Shown in pieces: positions 9,642 to 19,870 of a stretch of 64,000 bases of DNA. Source of the DNA: Congeria kusceri (taxonomy: Eukaryota; Mollusca; Bivalvia; Myida; Dreissenidae); NCBI GenBank assembly GCA_027627225.1, contig JAPFQT010000422.1, positions 10,001 through 74,000 on the forward strand. Direction: 5' to 3'. Within the stretch, counting starts at the first letter, position 1. Every line of letters starts with the position of its first letter. The notes beneath the pieces are model-generated. The model ran no database searches. It was not told where the DNA came from and saw only the letters and a program-made list of their open reading frames with translations. The translations under genes were made by a program, and so were the position numbers.

Positions 9642-10133
9642 ACCGTCTCCATTCCTGGAAAGCCTTATGTACGAACCAGTTATATTCGTCGCACGTTTTG
9701 CCACGGACACACGAAATGTACGATGCGCGCTCGTCGTTCGCCATAATGGCGCGCGCTCGTGATTTAGAATGCATCCCCGTAGACATATGTCACGTGCGCA
9801 TGCCAGAATCACACGAAAATTTCATCGTACGCTAATGTTGTGTACTTCCGGTTTGAAACGTTTTCCGACGTCGACTAACAGTCAATCGAGTGGCTTGTGC
9901 TTGCGTTCGATGAATCCGCGCTTTAACATAATTATTTATGAAATTCAACCTCACATAACGAACACATAGAAACATTCTTGCCTTCAGCTGAAAGAGTCAA
10001 CTTCAGTCGCGGTGCACACTGGCAAGCAACATGAAACAAAAACTACCAACATAAACATCATCAAAAGCACCAAAAGCAACAGTACGTTGTTAGTACGGAA
10101 TAGTGCGACAAAAAAAGAAAACAAAAACGGAAA

Positions 10134-10253
10134 AAGTCTACAGCACCCGGTATTCCCAGGCGGTCACCCATCCAAGTACTAACCGGGCTCGACGTTGCTT
10201 AACTTCGGTGATCGGACGAGAACCGGTGTTTTCAACGTGATATGGCCGTAGAC
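10134..10253 (-). rRNA. 5S: 5S ribosomal RNA
   Basis: Block 1, third unit; identical by eye to the first copy. Confidence 0.97.
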
Positions 10254-10422
10254 ACTAACAGTCGAAAATATTCGCATTATATACGGAGAGCAGAGTAAGC
10301 AGTGTCTATTTTTAGAACAAGGCAAAACTCACAAATATTAACTTTCGGTATAGCCCATGAATCGAATAAACTATTTACACCAGAAGTACATACATAATTA
10401 TAATACAACACCTACGAAGAAC

Positions 10423-10469
<47 letters not shown>

Positions 10470-11025
10470 TAATAATAATAACAACAATAATAATAATATA
10501 AGAATAACAACAATAATATTAATATTATAAATGATTAAGTGTGATAGAATTTAATTTCATTATACTATTACATTGTATTAATTATAAATAAATGTTAACA
10601 GTCTAATCATTATAAGTATAATTAGTAGTAGTCGTATATCAATATAGTTGCATAACCTGGTCTATAGATATACCAATTTTTAGTTATATAATATATTTAC
10701 AAATAGTAATTTATATAGTTATATACATAGTTATATAGTTATAACCGTACATAAGGGTCACAATATATGTTTTCTTGTCGTCACCAGTGAATACCGTTAT
10801 TATGAATGCTATACGAGTTCGTACTTGCTGTTACGGCTACACGCCCCAATTAGCGGTACTCGGGTCTCATCGGTGGCCTGCAAGCGGATTACCACGTGTC
10901 GCGAGGAAACTGCTGTTCCACGGGCGGGGGTGCTGCCCGACTGAGCTCGGTTCAGATCGCTGCGGACGCCCAAACATCGACGCACGGCCTGAAACATTCC
11001 ATGGCTGATTATTGGTTCTGGTTAA

Positions 11026-11213
11026 GTGGGCCGATCCCGGAGGTACTGCAATACCGGGCCAACCCGTGACGAGAGCGGAGCAAGCCCCTGACATCTCATC
11101 TGTGTCCAAAAATCAGTTTAATATCGAAGTCCCCCAATGGGGGACGTATCAGATATTAAGCTGATAAGAACAGATACTACACTTTGATCTTAGCCAAAAG
11201 GCCGAGAAGCGAT
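11026..11213 (-). ncRNA. U2: U2 spliceosomal snRNA (intact)
   Basis: 188 nt, block 1; GTAGTA branch-recognition sequence intact. Confidence 0.97.
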
Positions 11214-11705
11214 ACCGTCTCCATTCCTGGAAAGCCTTATGTACGAACCAGTTATATTCGTCGCACGTTTTGCCACGGACACACGAAATGTACGATGCGC
11301 GCTCGTCGTTCGCCATAATGGCGCGCGCTCGTGATTTAGAATGCATCCCCGTAGACATATGTCACGTGCGCATGCCAGAATCACACGAAAATTTCATCGT
11401 ACGCTAATGTTGTGTACTTCCGGTTTGAAACGTTTTCCGACGTCGACTAACAGTCAATCGAGTGGCTTGTGCTTGCGTTCGATGAATCCGCGCTTTAACA
11501 TAATTATTTATGAAATTCAACCTCACATAACGAACACATAGAAACATTCTTGCCTTCAGCTGAAAGAGTCAACTTCAGTCGCGGTGCACACTGGCAAGCA
11601 ACATGAAACAAAAACTACCAACATAAACATCATCAAAAGCACCAAAAGCAACAGTACGTTGTTAGTACGGAATAGTGCGACAAAAAAAGAAAACAAAAAC
11701 GGAAA

Positions 11706-11825
11706 AAGTCTACAGCACCCGGTATTCCCAGGCGGTCACCCATCCAAGTACTAACCGGGCTCGACGTTGCTTAACTTCGGTGATCGGACGAGAACCGGTG
11801 TTTTCAACGTGATATGGCCGTAGAC
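11706..11825 (-). rRNA. 5S: 5S ribosomal RNA
   Basis: Block 1, fourth unit; identical by eye. Confidence 0.97.
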
Positions 11826-11994
11826 ACTAACAGTCGAAAATATTCGCATTATATACGGAGAGCAGAGTAAGCAGTGTCTATTTTTAGAACAAGGCAAAAC
11901 TCACAAATATTAACTTTCGGTATAGCCCATGAATCGAATAAACTATTTACACCAGAAGTACATACATAATTATAATACAACACCTACGAAGAAC

Positions 11995-12041
<47 letters not shown>

Positions 12042-12597
12042 TAATAATAATAACAACAATAATAATAATATAAGAATAACAACAATAATATTAATATTAT
12101 AAATGATTAAGTGTGATAGAATTTAATTTCATTATACTATTACATTGTATTAATTATAAATAAATGTTAACAGTCTAATCATTATAAGTATAATTAGTAG
12201 TAGTCGTATATCAATATAGTTGCATAACCTGGTCTATAGATATACCAATTTTTAGTTATATAATATATTTACAAATAGTAATTTATATAGTTATATACAT
12301 AGTTATATAGTTATAACCGTACATAAGGGTCACAATATATGTTTTCTTGTCGTCACCAGTGAATACCGTTATTATGAATGCTATACGAGTTCGTACTTGC
12401 TGTTACGGCTACACGCCCCAATTAGCGGTACTCGGGTCTCATCGGTGGCCTGCAAGCGGATTACCACGTGTCGCGAGGAAACTGCTGTTCCACGGGCGGG
12501 GGTGCTGCCCGACTGAGCTCGGTTCAGATCGCTGCGGACGCCCAAACATCGACGCACGGCCTGAAACATTCCATGGCTGATTATTGGTTCTGGTTAA

Positions 12598-12785
12598 GTG
12601 GGCCGATCCCGGAGGTACTGCAATACCGGGCCAACCCGTGACGAGAGCGGAGCAAGCCCCTGACATCTCATCTGTGTCCAAAAATCAGTTTAATATCGAA
12701 GTCCCCCAATGGGGGACGTATCAGATATTAAGCTGATAAGAACAGATACTACACTTTGATCTTAGCCAAAAGGCCGAGAAGCGAT
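12598..12785 (-). ncRNA. U2: U2 spliceosomal snRNA (intact)
   Basis: 188 nt, block 1; last intact U2 before element copy 2. Confidence 0.97.
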
Positions 12786-13277
12786 ACCGTCTCCATTCCT
12801 GGAAAGCCTTATGTACGAACCAGTTATATTCGTCGCACGTTTTGCCACGGACACACGAAATGTACGATGCGCGCTCGTCGTTCGCCATAATGGCGCGCGC
12901 TCGTGATTTAGAATGCATCCCCGTAGACATATGTCACGTGCGCATGCCAGAATCACACGAAAATTTCATCGTACGCTAATGTTGTGTACTTCCGGTTTGA
13001 AACGTTTTCCGACGTCGACTAACAGTCAATCGAGTGGCTTGTGCTTGCGTTCGATGAATCCGCGCTTTAACATAATTATTTATGAAATTCAACCTCACAT
13101 AACGAACACATAGAAACATTCTTGCCTTCAGCTGAAAGAGTCAACTTCAGTCGCGGTGCACACTGGCAAGCAACATGAAACAAAAACTACCAACATAAAC
13201 ATCATCAAAAGCACCAAAAGCAACAGTACGTTGTTAGTACGGAATAGTGCGACAAAAAAAGAAAACAAAAACGGAAA

Positions 13278-13397
13278 AAGTCTACAGCACCCGGTATTCC
13301 CAGGCGGTCACCCATCCAAGTACTAACCGGGCTCGACGTTGCTTAACTTCGGTGATCGGACGAGAACCGGTGTTTTCAACGTGATATGGCCGTAGAC
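13278..13397 (-). rRNA. 5S: 5S ribosomal RNA
   Basis: Block 1, fifth unit; the U2 downstream of it on the right (from 14170) is broken by element copy 2. Confidence 0.97.
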
Positions 13398-13566
13398 ACT
13401 AACAGTCGAAAATATTCGCATTATATACGGAGAGCAGAGTAAGCAGTGTCTATTTTTAGAACAAGGCAAAACTCACAAATATTAACTTTCGGTATAGCCC
13501 ATGAATCGAATAAACTATTTACACCAGAAGTACATACATAATTATAATACAACACCTACGAAGAAC

Positions 13567-13613
<47 letters not shown>

Positions 13614-14169
13614 TAATAATAATAACAACAATAATAATAATATAAGAATAACAACAATAATATTAATATTATAAATGATTAAGTGTGATAGAATTTAATT
13701 TCATTATACTATTACATTGTATTAATTATAAATAAATGTTAACAGTCTAATCATTATAAGTATAATTAGTAGTAGTCGTATATCAATATAGTTGCATAAC
13801 CTGGTCTATAGATATACCAATTTTTAGTTATATAATATATTTACAAATAGTAATTTATATAGTTATATACATAGTTATATAGTTATAACCGTACATAAGG
13901 GTCACAATATATGTTTTCTTGTCGTCACCAGTGAATACCGTTATTATGAATGCTATACGAGTTCGTACTTGCTGTTACGGCTACACGCCCCAATTAGCGG
14001 TACTCGGGTCTCATCGGTGGCCTGCAAGCGGATTACCACGTGTCGCGAGGAAACTGCTGTTCCACGGGCGGGGGTGCTGCCCGACTGAGCTCGGTTCAGA
14101 TCGCTGCGGACGCCCAAACATCGACGCACGGCCTGAAACATTCCATGGCTGATTATTGGTTCTGGTTAA

Positions 14170-14321
14170 GTGGGCCGATCCCGGAGGTACTGCAATACCG
14201 GGCCAACCCGTGACGAGAGCGGAGCAAGCCCCTGACATCTCATCTGTGTCCAAAAATCAGTTTAATATCGAAGTCCCCCAATGGGGGACGTATCAGATAT
14301 TAAGCTGATAAGAACAGATAC
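14170..14321 (-). pseudogene. U2 3' fragment, nt 37-188
   Basis: 152 nt of U2 starting at GTATCTGTTC, joined to the A7 tail of element copy 2. It keeps stems II-IV and the Sm-type site but has lost the 5' domain and promoter. Confidence 0.95.
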
Positions 14322-14342
14322 TTTTTTTCTTTTTCATAAAAC

Positions 14343-14348
14343 TTTATT
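14343..14348 (-). promoter_or_regulatory. AATAAA polyadenylation signal of copy 2
   Basis: ATGAATAAAGTTTT on the minus strand, about 20 nt before the element end, the usual distance to a cleavage site. It is present at the same place in copies 3-6. It supports a Pol II, polyadenylated element transcript even though the upstream host promoter is an snRNA promoter. Confidence 0.75.
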
Positions 14349-14364
14349 CATGAAATTAATTTTT

Positions 14365-14385
14365 CTGGGCAGTAAAGCGGCCCAG
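14365..14385 (-). other. 3'-terminal stem-loop
   Basis: Perfect 6-bp stem CTGGGC/GCCCAG with a 9-nt loop, about 44-64 nt from the element 3' end and present in copies 2-6. It is a candidate RT recognition structure; this is inferred from position only. Confidence 0.5.
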
Positions 14386-14457
14386 GGCCCGATATAAAGA
14401 TACTAAATTGAATCTAGATGGTAGAAAATGACTTCAACATGGATATAAAAATACAAA

Positions 14458-14602
14458 ACAGTCTTTGACGTCGGCAGGTATGATTAACACTATCACAGTC
14501 TTTCACGTCTGCACGTTTAAAATACTATCACAGATGGTGAACAATCACATATATCACATATTTATGGTAGAAAACACATAACAGTCTTTGACGTCTGCAC
14601 GT
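14458..14602 (-). repeat. Three degenerate direct repeats in the 3' UTR
   Basis: A 22-nt word close to ACAGTCTTTGACGTCTGCAC(GT) (plus-strand reading) occurs at 14458-14479, 14495-14516 and 14581-14602 with 1-3 mismatches. Copies 3-6 have the same arrangement. Similar short 3' repeats are common in non-LTR elements. Confidence 0.85.
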
Positions 14603-14810
14603 AATTAACACTGAATTTTAAAATAATAGTCTTAGATTGATATTATACAAACAGTTTCACAAACCTGTATGTATCGGGCGCTGCTAGTATATCAATGGAT
14701 CAACAATAAATTAAAATATACAGAATATATGAAGAAATGTCACGTACTTAATAATACCAGTGGAATATTACATTACAATATGAAAAGAAATAAATAAAAA
14801 TCAAAGGGGA

Positions 14811-14987
14811 AGTGCAAGCAGGTGGCGGCGTCTCCCGGATGACGAGGCTCGGGCCTCCCCATCTGCAAAAGGCCACCAACCGCCCGCAGACATCCGTAGT
14901 CTACAGCGGAGCTGGGTGCAGAGCCGTCGGCGAGATCGTGGTGGACATAACCACAACCTCCCCTCGGGCCCCGAAACCAAGCACAGC
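14811..14987 (-). other. GC-rich block in the 3' UTR with an upstream 3' splice-site-like junction
   Basis: About 177 nt, strikingly GC-rich in an AT-rich 3' UTR. Its sense-strand start follows CACGTTTTTCAG, a good acceptor. A donor-like CCTG/GTGAGC lies at 15358/15359. Removing 14988-15358 would join a 26-nt exon-like piece to this block in one open frame of about 69 codons. Origin unknown; may be a captured host exon. Confidence 0.4.
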
Positions 14988-15426
14988 CTGAAAAACGTGA
15001 CATAGTAATGAAAGGAGGTACTTACTAAATATATAAAGAAATAATCCATTGATAAAAGAAAGGTTAGTCAGTCGTTCTATAGGACCTACATGAGTGAATA
15101 TGAGGCAATGGTATGGCGTGGCTACATAGTGATGAAGTATGAGTGATATGGATATGAAAGCATGAAATGAAATGATTCCCAATACTGGGTTACACAACAA
15201 ATATGAAAACCATGACTGAAATGGAAACACTACGGAACGACCATGAAACAGGATGATGCAATATACAATACAACACTTTACACAATACACTACAGTATAG
15301 TTCATAAAGAACAAAATCTCCCACTTTCCGCTGGCAGGATGACAGCCCCAGGGCTCACCAGGTCACCATCCGGCTGCCATCATCCTGAAAGCAGAAAGAA
15401 GAAGAAAACAGCAGAAAGAAAACTTG

Positions 15427-18400
15427 TTACAATTTATACTTTTTGACATAAAATTCTACAAAAGCATCTTTACCAAAAATAAGTTCATTGTTTACTGTAC
15501 CAATGATGTCATATAATCCCCATGTTTCTAAAAATTTGTATTCATTCATTCTTTTAAAATCCACAATTATTCTTAATCTTAATAATGACAAAAACATGGA
15601 AATACTGTCAACAATTTTAAAATGCTTATTGTGATGCTTGGTTTGGTTTCTAATGTACCAAATAACATACCTTGAAATTGACAAAAGGACCAAAAATGTG
15701 TAATTATGGCCTACACTGTCTGATTTAAAATCAAAAAATCTAAACATCTTTTCAGAAAGAGTAATTTTGGTATCTGATGCAATATTTAATAAGTATAATA
15801 CTACTCTATTTAACGTGTTGAAAAAAGAACATTCTATAAATAAGTGAGAAACAGTTTCAATATTCTTGCAAAAATAGCAATGTTTCATTTTAGAAATTCC
15901 TTTTAAATAAAGGTAGTAATTTACATAAGTTACATCATGAAGTAAGGTAAAACAAATATTTCTGTGACATGGGTCAATAGCATTTGAAAAAACATTTTTA
16001 AAGGAAGTTGAAAAGTGAATTTGTGGAAAATTCACTTTGCATTTTACATTTGTATCTTCTACTTGTAACAATGTAAGGTAAAATTCTTTTGTTGTAATGT
16101 TCATAAAATTAACATCTTCTTGCATTTTTAAAATAGTATTTAAAGCTTTGAGACAATTTTCATAGAAAACAGGTACACAATCACTTTTTGGATATGAATT
16201 ACTTTCAAATTTCTTATTGTATTTTCTTAGTTTAAAACCTATCCAGTATTTAGTAAAATGTGTCCATGGTGCTTTATAATCAGATATAAACTTTTGCAAA
16301 TGCGATAATAATAAAGAATACCATTTATATAGGACATTTGGTACGTTTAAACCGCCATTTATGAACGGTAAATATAAGGTTTTCCTAGATACAGGTTCGA
16401 AAGAAGATGACCAAATAAATTTAAAACAAGCTTTTTGAAACATATTGATATATATTTGGGGCAAACTTCCTGCACTTATATAATACAAAATTTTTGAAAA
16501 TGCTAATGAATTCAAAATGGTGCTTTTACCTTTATATGAAAGTTTAAAGGATGTACATAAATTAAGTACTTTACTGAATTTTAAAAATAAATTAGACCAT
16601 ATTTCATCATAGTTTATGTCATATCCAAAATAGTAACCTAAGACTTTACAATGTTTTACCCATGAAATTCCAAAAGGGTGATCGGATCTACTTTTCCATT
16701 TTCCAATGAAAACACCATTAGATTTCTTATAATTAATTTTGGATCCACTTATTGATTCGAAAAGTTTGACATCTTTAAAGAAATGGGATATGGACACATC
16801 ATCTGATAAAATTGAAGTGTTGTCATCAGCGTATGCAGAAATTTTTACTTCTAAGTTTGAACCAGGCACTTTAATTCCTTTAATCATTGGGTTATTTCTA
16901 ATTTTTAGAATAAAAGGTTCTAAACATAAAACATACAAAAGAGGACTGAGTGAACAGCCTTGTCTTACAGATCTTGATAATTCAAAAGGTGCAGATATAT
17001 GATTGTTTACAATAACTGATGATTTTATATCAGCATATAGGACTTTAATAAAGGATATAAATTGTAGCGAAAAATTAAAAGATTTGAGAACATTATACAT
17101 ATAATCCCATGATACTCTGTCAAATGCTTTTTCCTGGTCTATGTTAATAAAACATGCAGAAATATTCTTTTGTTCACAATAATCAAAAATATTTCTTAGT
17201 AGATGAACATTATCAAAAATAGTTTTTCCTTTTATTGAACAAGTTTGGCTGTCAGAAATAATAGACGGTAAAACAGCACCTAATCTATTTGTTATAATTT
17301 TTGAAAGAAGTTTTCTATCAACATTTAACAAGGAAATCGGTCTGTAATTTTTTACATCAGAAGTATTATTTTTATCTTTACATAGAAGTGTTATATATGA
17401 TAACTTTTGTGATGAAGACATGTAACCTAATTCAATACATTTATCATAAATAGCTTTTAATACGTTTCCAAACAAATCAAAAAATTTCGAATAAAATTCT
17501 GCAGTCAGACCATCACTGCCAGGGGATTTATTTTTCTCCATGTCTTTTAAAGCAATTAAAATTTCTTCTGTCGTTATATTTTGTGATAACATTTCATTAT
17601 CTTCATTGGAAACTTTGGGTAAATCATTTAAAAATAGGTCATTTAGAGAATCATTAACAGGTTCACTTGTATATAATGTTGAATAAAAATCTCTAAAACT
17701 GTTTAAAATAGTTTCAGAAGATTTACAATCTGTTGCATTATAATTAATATATGTTATGGTTTTATTTAAGCCATGTGACTGTTCAATGTTAGCAAAACAA
17801 GAAGAAGGATTTTCATTACTATCAATGAGTGTTGACTTGCTTCTAATAACAAAGCCTTTGTGTAACTCATTTTCTAATTTAGTAATCTGTATTTTACATT
17901 CATGTTTTTCTTTTAAATCCGTAGATGTTTTATATTGGTTTCGTAAAAGTTTAACATTGCAATATATTTCATTTCGTTTACATTTACCGTAGTCAATGCA
18001 AAATTCTTTTATCAAAAGTTTCATATTTTCCCAGTATTCTAAAGTAATGTCATTAGTTCTTGATATAATTGCCCAATAATATTTAAAAGCTTCAATAAAG
18101 TCATTGTCTTCTAAATATGAATTGTTAAATTTCCAATATGAATTACCAAAAGTAATGGTATGTTCAATATTTAATTCTAATAATACCAGATCATGATCTG
18201 AAATTGAGAAAGGCATATTAGTGCAATTTATAACATTTGTCTGTAATAATTTACTGACATAAAATCTATCTAATCTACATCCTATATAAGAATTATCATC
18301 ATCGCCTAATTTTCTAAACCATGTAACACATTTTTGTTTTGGGTATAAATATCTGTATGCATCAAATAAATTAAATTTAGAAACAATTTGTGACAGAGGT

Positions 18401-18900
18401 TTAGAACCAACACTTCCTCTATCAACATTACCACCAATTTTGTCTACTCTAGTATTTAAAACACAATTAAAATCTCCTGCTATTATTACATGTCTACTAG
18501 TGACTAAATGAGTATTTAAACTTTCAAAAAATTCATTCCTTTCATGTTCTATATTTGGAGCATAAATGTTAATAATTCTAAATTTAAAATCAAGAACAGA
18601 TAAATCAACATAAAGTAATCTCCCTTCTAGGTCACTTTGAAAGCAATCTATTTTTATATTGGGATTTATTACAATAATAGCAACACCTTTACATCGACCC
18701 TCTCCAAAGCTCCATACAATTTTATTTTTCAAAGTTAAAACCTTTTCAATATTCTTTGCAGTTATAAAATTATTAACGTGAGTTTCTTGCAAACAAAGTA
18801 TGTCAAAATTATTTGAAGACAAAAAGTTATGTAAAAAGAGTTGTCTTTCTTTGGTGATAAGACCGTTCACATTCAAAGTTGCTATTTTTAGATTTGCCAT
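15427..18900 (-). CDS. ORF2: APE endonuclease-reverse transcriptase (copy 2)
   Basis: 1157 aa, all endonuclease and RT motifs intact. It is nearly identical to type A ORF2 although ORF1 upstream is very different. It matches the apparent consensus of the family at sites where copies 1, 4 and 5 have private changes. The ATG lies 7 nt after the stop of the middle frame (6 nt in type A), so the two frames are offset here. Confidence 0.97.
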   Translation of the reverse strand: MANLKIATLNVNGLITKERQLFLHNFLSSNNFDILCLQETHVNNFITAKNIEKVLTLKNKIVWSFGEGRCKGVAIIVINPNIKIDCFQSDLEGRLLYVDLSVLDFKFRIINIYAPNIEHERNEFFESLNTHLVTSRHVIIAGDFNCVLNTRVDKIGGNVDRGSVGSKPLSQIVSKFNLFDAYRYLYPKQKCVTWFRKLGDDDNSYIGCRLDRFYVSKLLQTNVINCTNMPFSISDHDLVLLELNIEHTITFGNSYWKFNNSYLEDNDFIEAFKYYWAIISRTNDITLEYWENMKLLIKEFCIDYGKCKRNEIYCNVKLLRNQYKTSTDLKEKHECKIQITKLENELHKGFVIRSKSTLIDSNENPSSCFANIEQSHGLNKTITYINYNATDCKSSETILNSFRDFYSTLYTSEPVNDSLNDLFLNDLPKVSNEDNEMLSQNITTEEILIALKDMEKNKSPGSDGLTAEFYSKFFDLFGNVLKAIYDKCIELGYMSSSQKLSYITLLCKDKNNTSDVKNYRPISLLNVDRKLLSKIITNRLGAVLPSIISDSQTCSIKGKTIFDNVHLLRNIFDYCEQKNISACFINIDQEKAFDRVSWDYMYNVLKSFNFSLQFISFIKVLYADIKSSVIVNNHISAPFELSRSVRQGCSLSPLLYVLCLEPFILKIRNNPMIKGIKVPGSNLEVKISAYADDNTSILSDDVSISHFFKDVKLFESISGSKINYKKSNGVFIGKWKSRSDHPFGISWVKHCKVLGYYFGYDINYDEIWSNLFLKFSKVLNLCTSFKLSYKGKSTILNSLAFSKILYYISAGSLPQIYINMFQKACFKFIWSSSFEPVSRKTLYLPFINGGLNVPNVLYKWYSLLLSHLQKFISDYKAPWTHFTKYWIGFKLRKYNKKFESNSYPKSDCVPVFYENCLKALNTILKMQEDVNFMNITTKEFYLTLLQVEDTNVKCKVNFPQIHFSTSFKNVFSNAIDPCHRNICFTLLHDVTYVNYYLYLKGISKMKHCYFCKNIETVSHLFIECSFFNTLNRVVLYLLNIASDTKITLSEKMFRFFDFKSDSVGHNYTFLVLLSISRYVIWYIRNQTKHHNKHFKIVDSISMFLSLLRLRIIVDFKRMNEYKFLETWGLYDIIGTVNNELIFGKDAFVEFYVKKYKL

Positions 18901-18907
18901 TTTTGAT

Positions 18908-19825
18908 CTAATTTAGAGATTCACACAATAATATATAAGTGCTAAATACTGAAACATTGTGCAAATTACATATATAAATCACAGTGTAGTCAGTTGTGAC
19001 TAGGGCGAGCAAAGCCTTTAAAACAACACTGACCGCTGCTATCTTTACCTGTATACAGTACGACGTATCGATAAACAATACGTAAGAGTGAATTATAAAC
19101 CTAACAGGTAATTGAGATGCGAAATGATATTGTTTAATGAAATATATTTTAAACTGATACTGTACATAAAAACTATTCAAATAAATTAGAAAATGTTTAT
19201 AACAGTAATATATTACTATCCAAAAAGTTATTTGAGGTTTAAATACATTAAACCTATGAATACATCGTTGGTAAAACCAATAGCAGACGACATATAAATC
19301 AATATGTAAACTGTGTATAAGATGTTCATTGCGTTTATCGATATTTAGTCTACCGTGACATGGGTAGCAGTGGAAAGAAGACTTTAATACATGTAGCAGG
19401 TGTGTAAACCTGGCAAGATTTACAAACCGGTTTTTATAAAAACAAGCATAAGAACTCGGACATTTATGCAAAGGGGAGTTAATTGCTGAAAAGTAGGTAA
19501 GTATTATTTCTATATTATTACTAATCTTTCTTGTATAAACTGAACATTTATGTCTTACGTAAAATAAATACATATATTTATTTTCTATTTCAGGAACACA
19601 TAGTGAACAGGAATCAAAAACACAGGTAAGTAGAAAAAAAGTAAGTATTTTTACTTTATACATTATCATTTTTCTTATCTCGTAGTCCATTTTTCGTTTC
19701 AGTTCATCAACATAGAAGGAGGCAAACATATGCAAGGTAATTATGTACACGGTAAGTATATTTATACTTATTAAAATATATATTTTTGGGTTTTTATGTT
19801 GCATTTTTATACTTTTTGTTTCCAT
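18908..19825 (-). CDS. Middle open frame of unknown function (copy 2, long form)
   Basis: 305 aa. Its first part (about residues 8-60) includes roughly 38 residues absent from type A, encoded by a segment bordered by GTAAGTA words on the plus strand. From FFLLTCVFDSC onward it matches type A. It starts 45 nt after ORF1. No family recognised. Confidence 0.5.
   Translation of the reverse strand: METKSIKMQHKNPKIYILISINILTVYIITLHMFASFYVDELKRKMDYEIRKMIMYKVKILTFFLLTCVFDSCSLCVPEIENKYMYLFYVRHKCSVYTRKISNNIEIILTYFSAINSPLHKCPSSYACFYKNRFVNLARFTHLLHVLKSSFHCYPCHGRLNIDKRNEHLIHSLHIDLYVVCYWFYQRCIHRFNVFKPQITFWIVIYYCYKHFLIYLNSFYVQYQFKIYFIKQYHFASQLPVRFIIHSYVLFIDTSYCIQVKIAAVSVVLKALLALVTTDYTVIYICNLHNVSVFSTYILLCESLN
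19594..19625 (+). other. Antisense exon-like segment between ORF1 and ORF2
   Basis: On the plus strand a 32-nt segment is flanked by TTTTCTATTTCAG and by GTAAGTAG, near-consensus acceptor and donor. A second donor-like AG/GTAAGTAT is at 19497, and in type B a 34-nt segment (19703-19736) has TTTCAG before and GTAATT after it. All plus-strand frames contain stops, so no protein is implied. This could be coincidence or traces of a captured antisense gene. Confidence 0.3.
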
Positions 19826-19870
19826 TTTTATGATTTTTTATATTTACATATGTATGTTATATTACACAAA

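Larger units (their letters stand above)
6467..14321 (-). repeat. 5S-U2 tandem array, block 1 (five unit lengths)
   Basis: Unit 1,572 bp; U2 5' ends fall at 6497, 8069, 9641, 11213 and 12785. It holds five 5S genes, four intact U2 genes and a U2 fragment at each end where elements sit. Units are nearly identical by eye. One difference is A at 6743 in the first unit where later units have C. Each unit has an (AAT)15 tract 170-214 nt to the right of the 5S start. Confidence 0.97.
14322..15426 (-). other. 3' UTR of element copy 2
   Basis: 1,105 nt. From the ORF2 stop: a pyrimidine-rich tract ending CTTTCAG (15385-15387), a short GC-rich piece, an AT-rich stretch (about 14995-15320), a GC-rich block (about 14811-14987), direct repeats (14458-14602), a stem-loop (14365-14385), AATAAA and the A tail. 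No conserved coding frame. The 3' UTR of such elements usually carries the signal recognised by its own RT. Confidence 0.85.

Noticed and set aside
6467..14321. CRISPR-like array because of regular repeats
   Set aside because: The repeat is a 1,572-bp unit with 5S and U2 genes, eukaryotic in content; no short repeat-spacer structure.
14170..14321. Shortened functional U2 from the 3' fragment
   Set aside because: It lacks the 5' domain, most of the branch-pairing bases and a promoter; kept as a pseudogene fragment.
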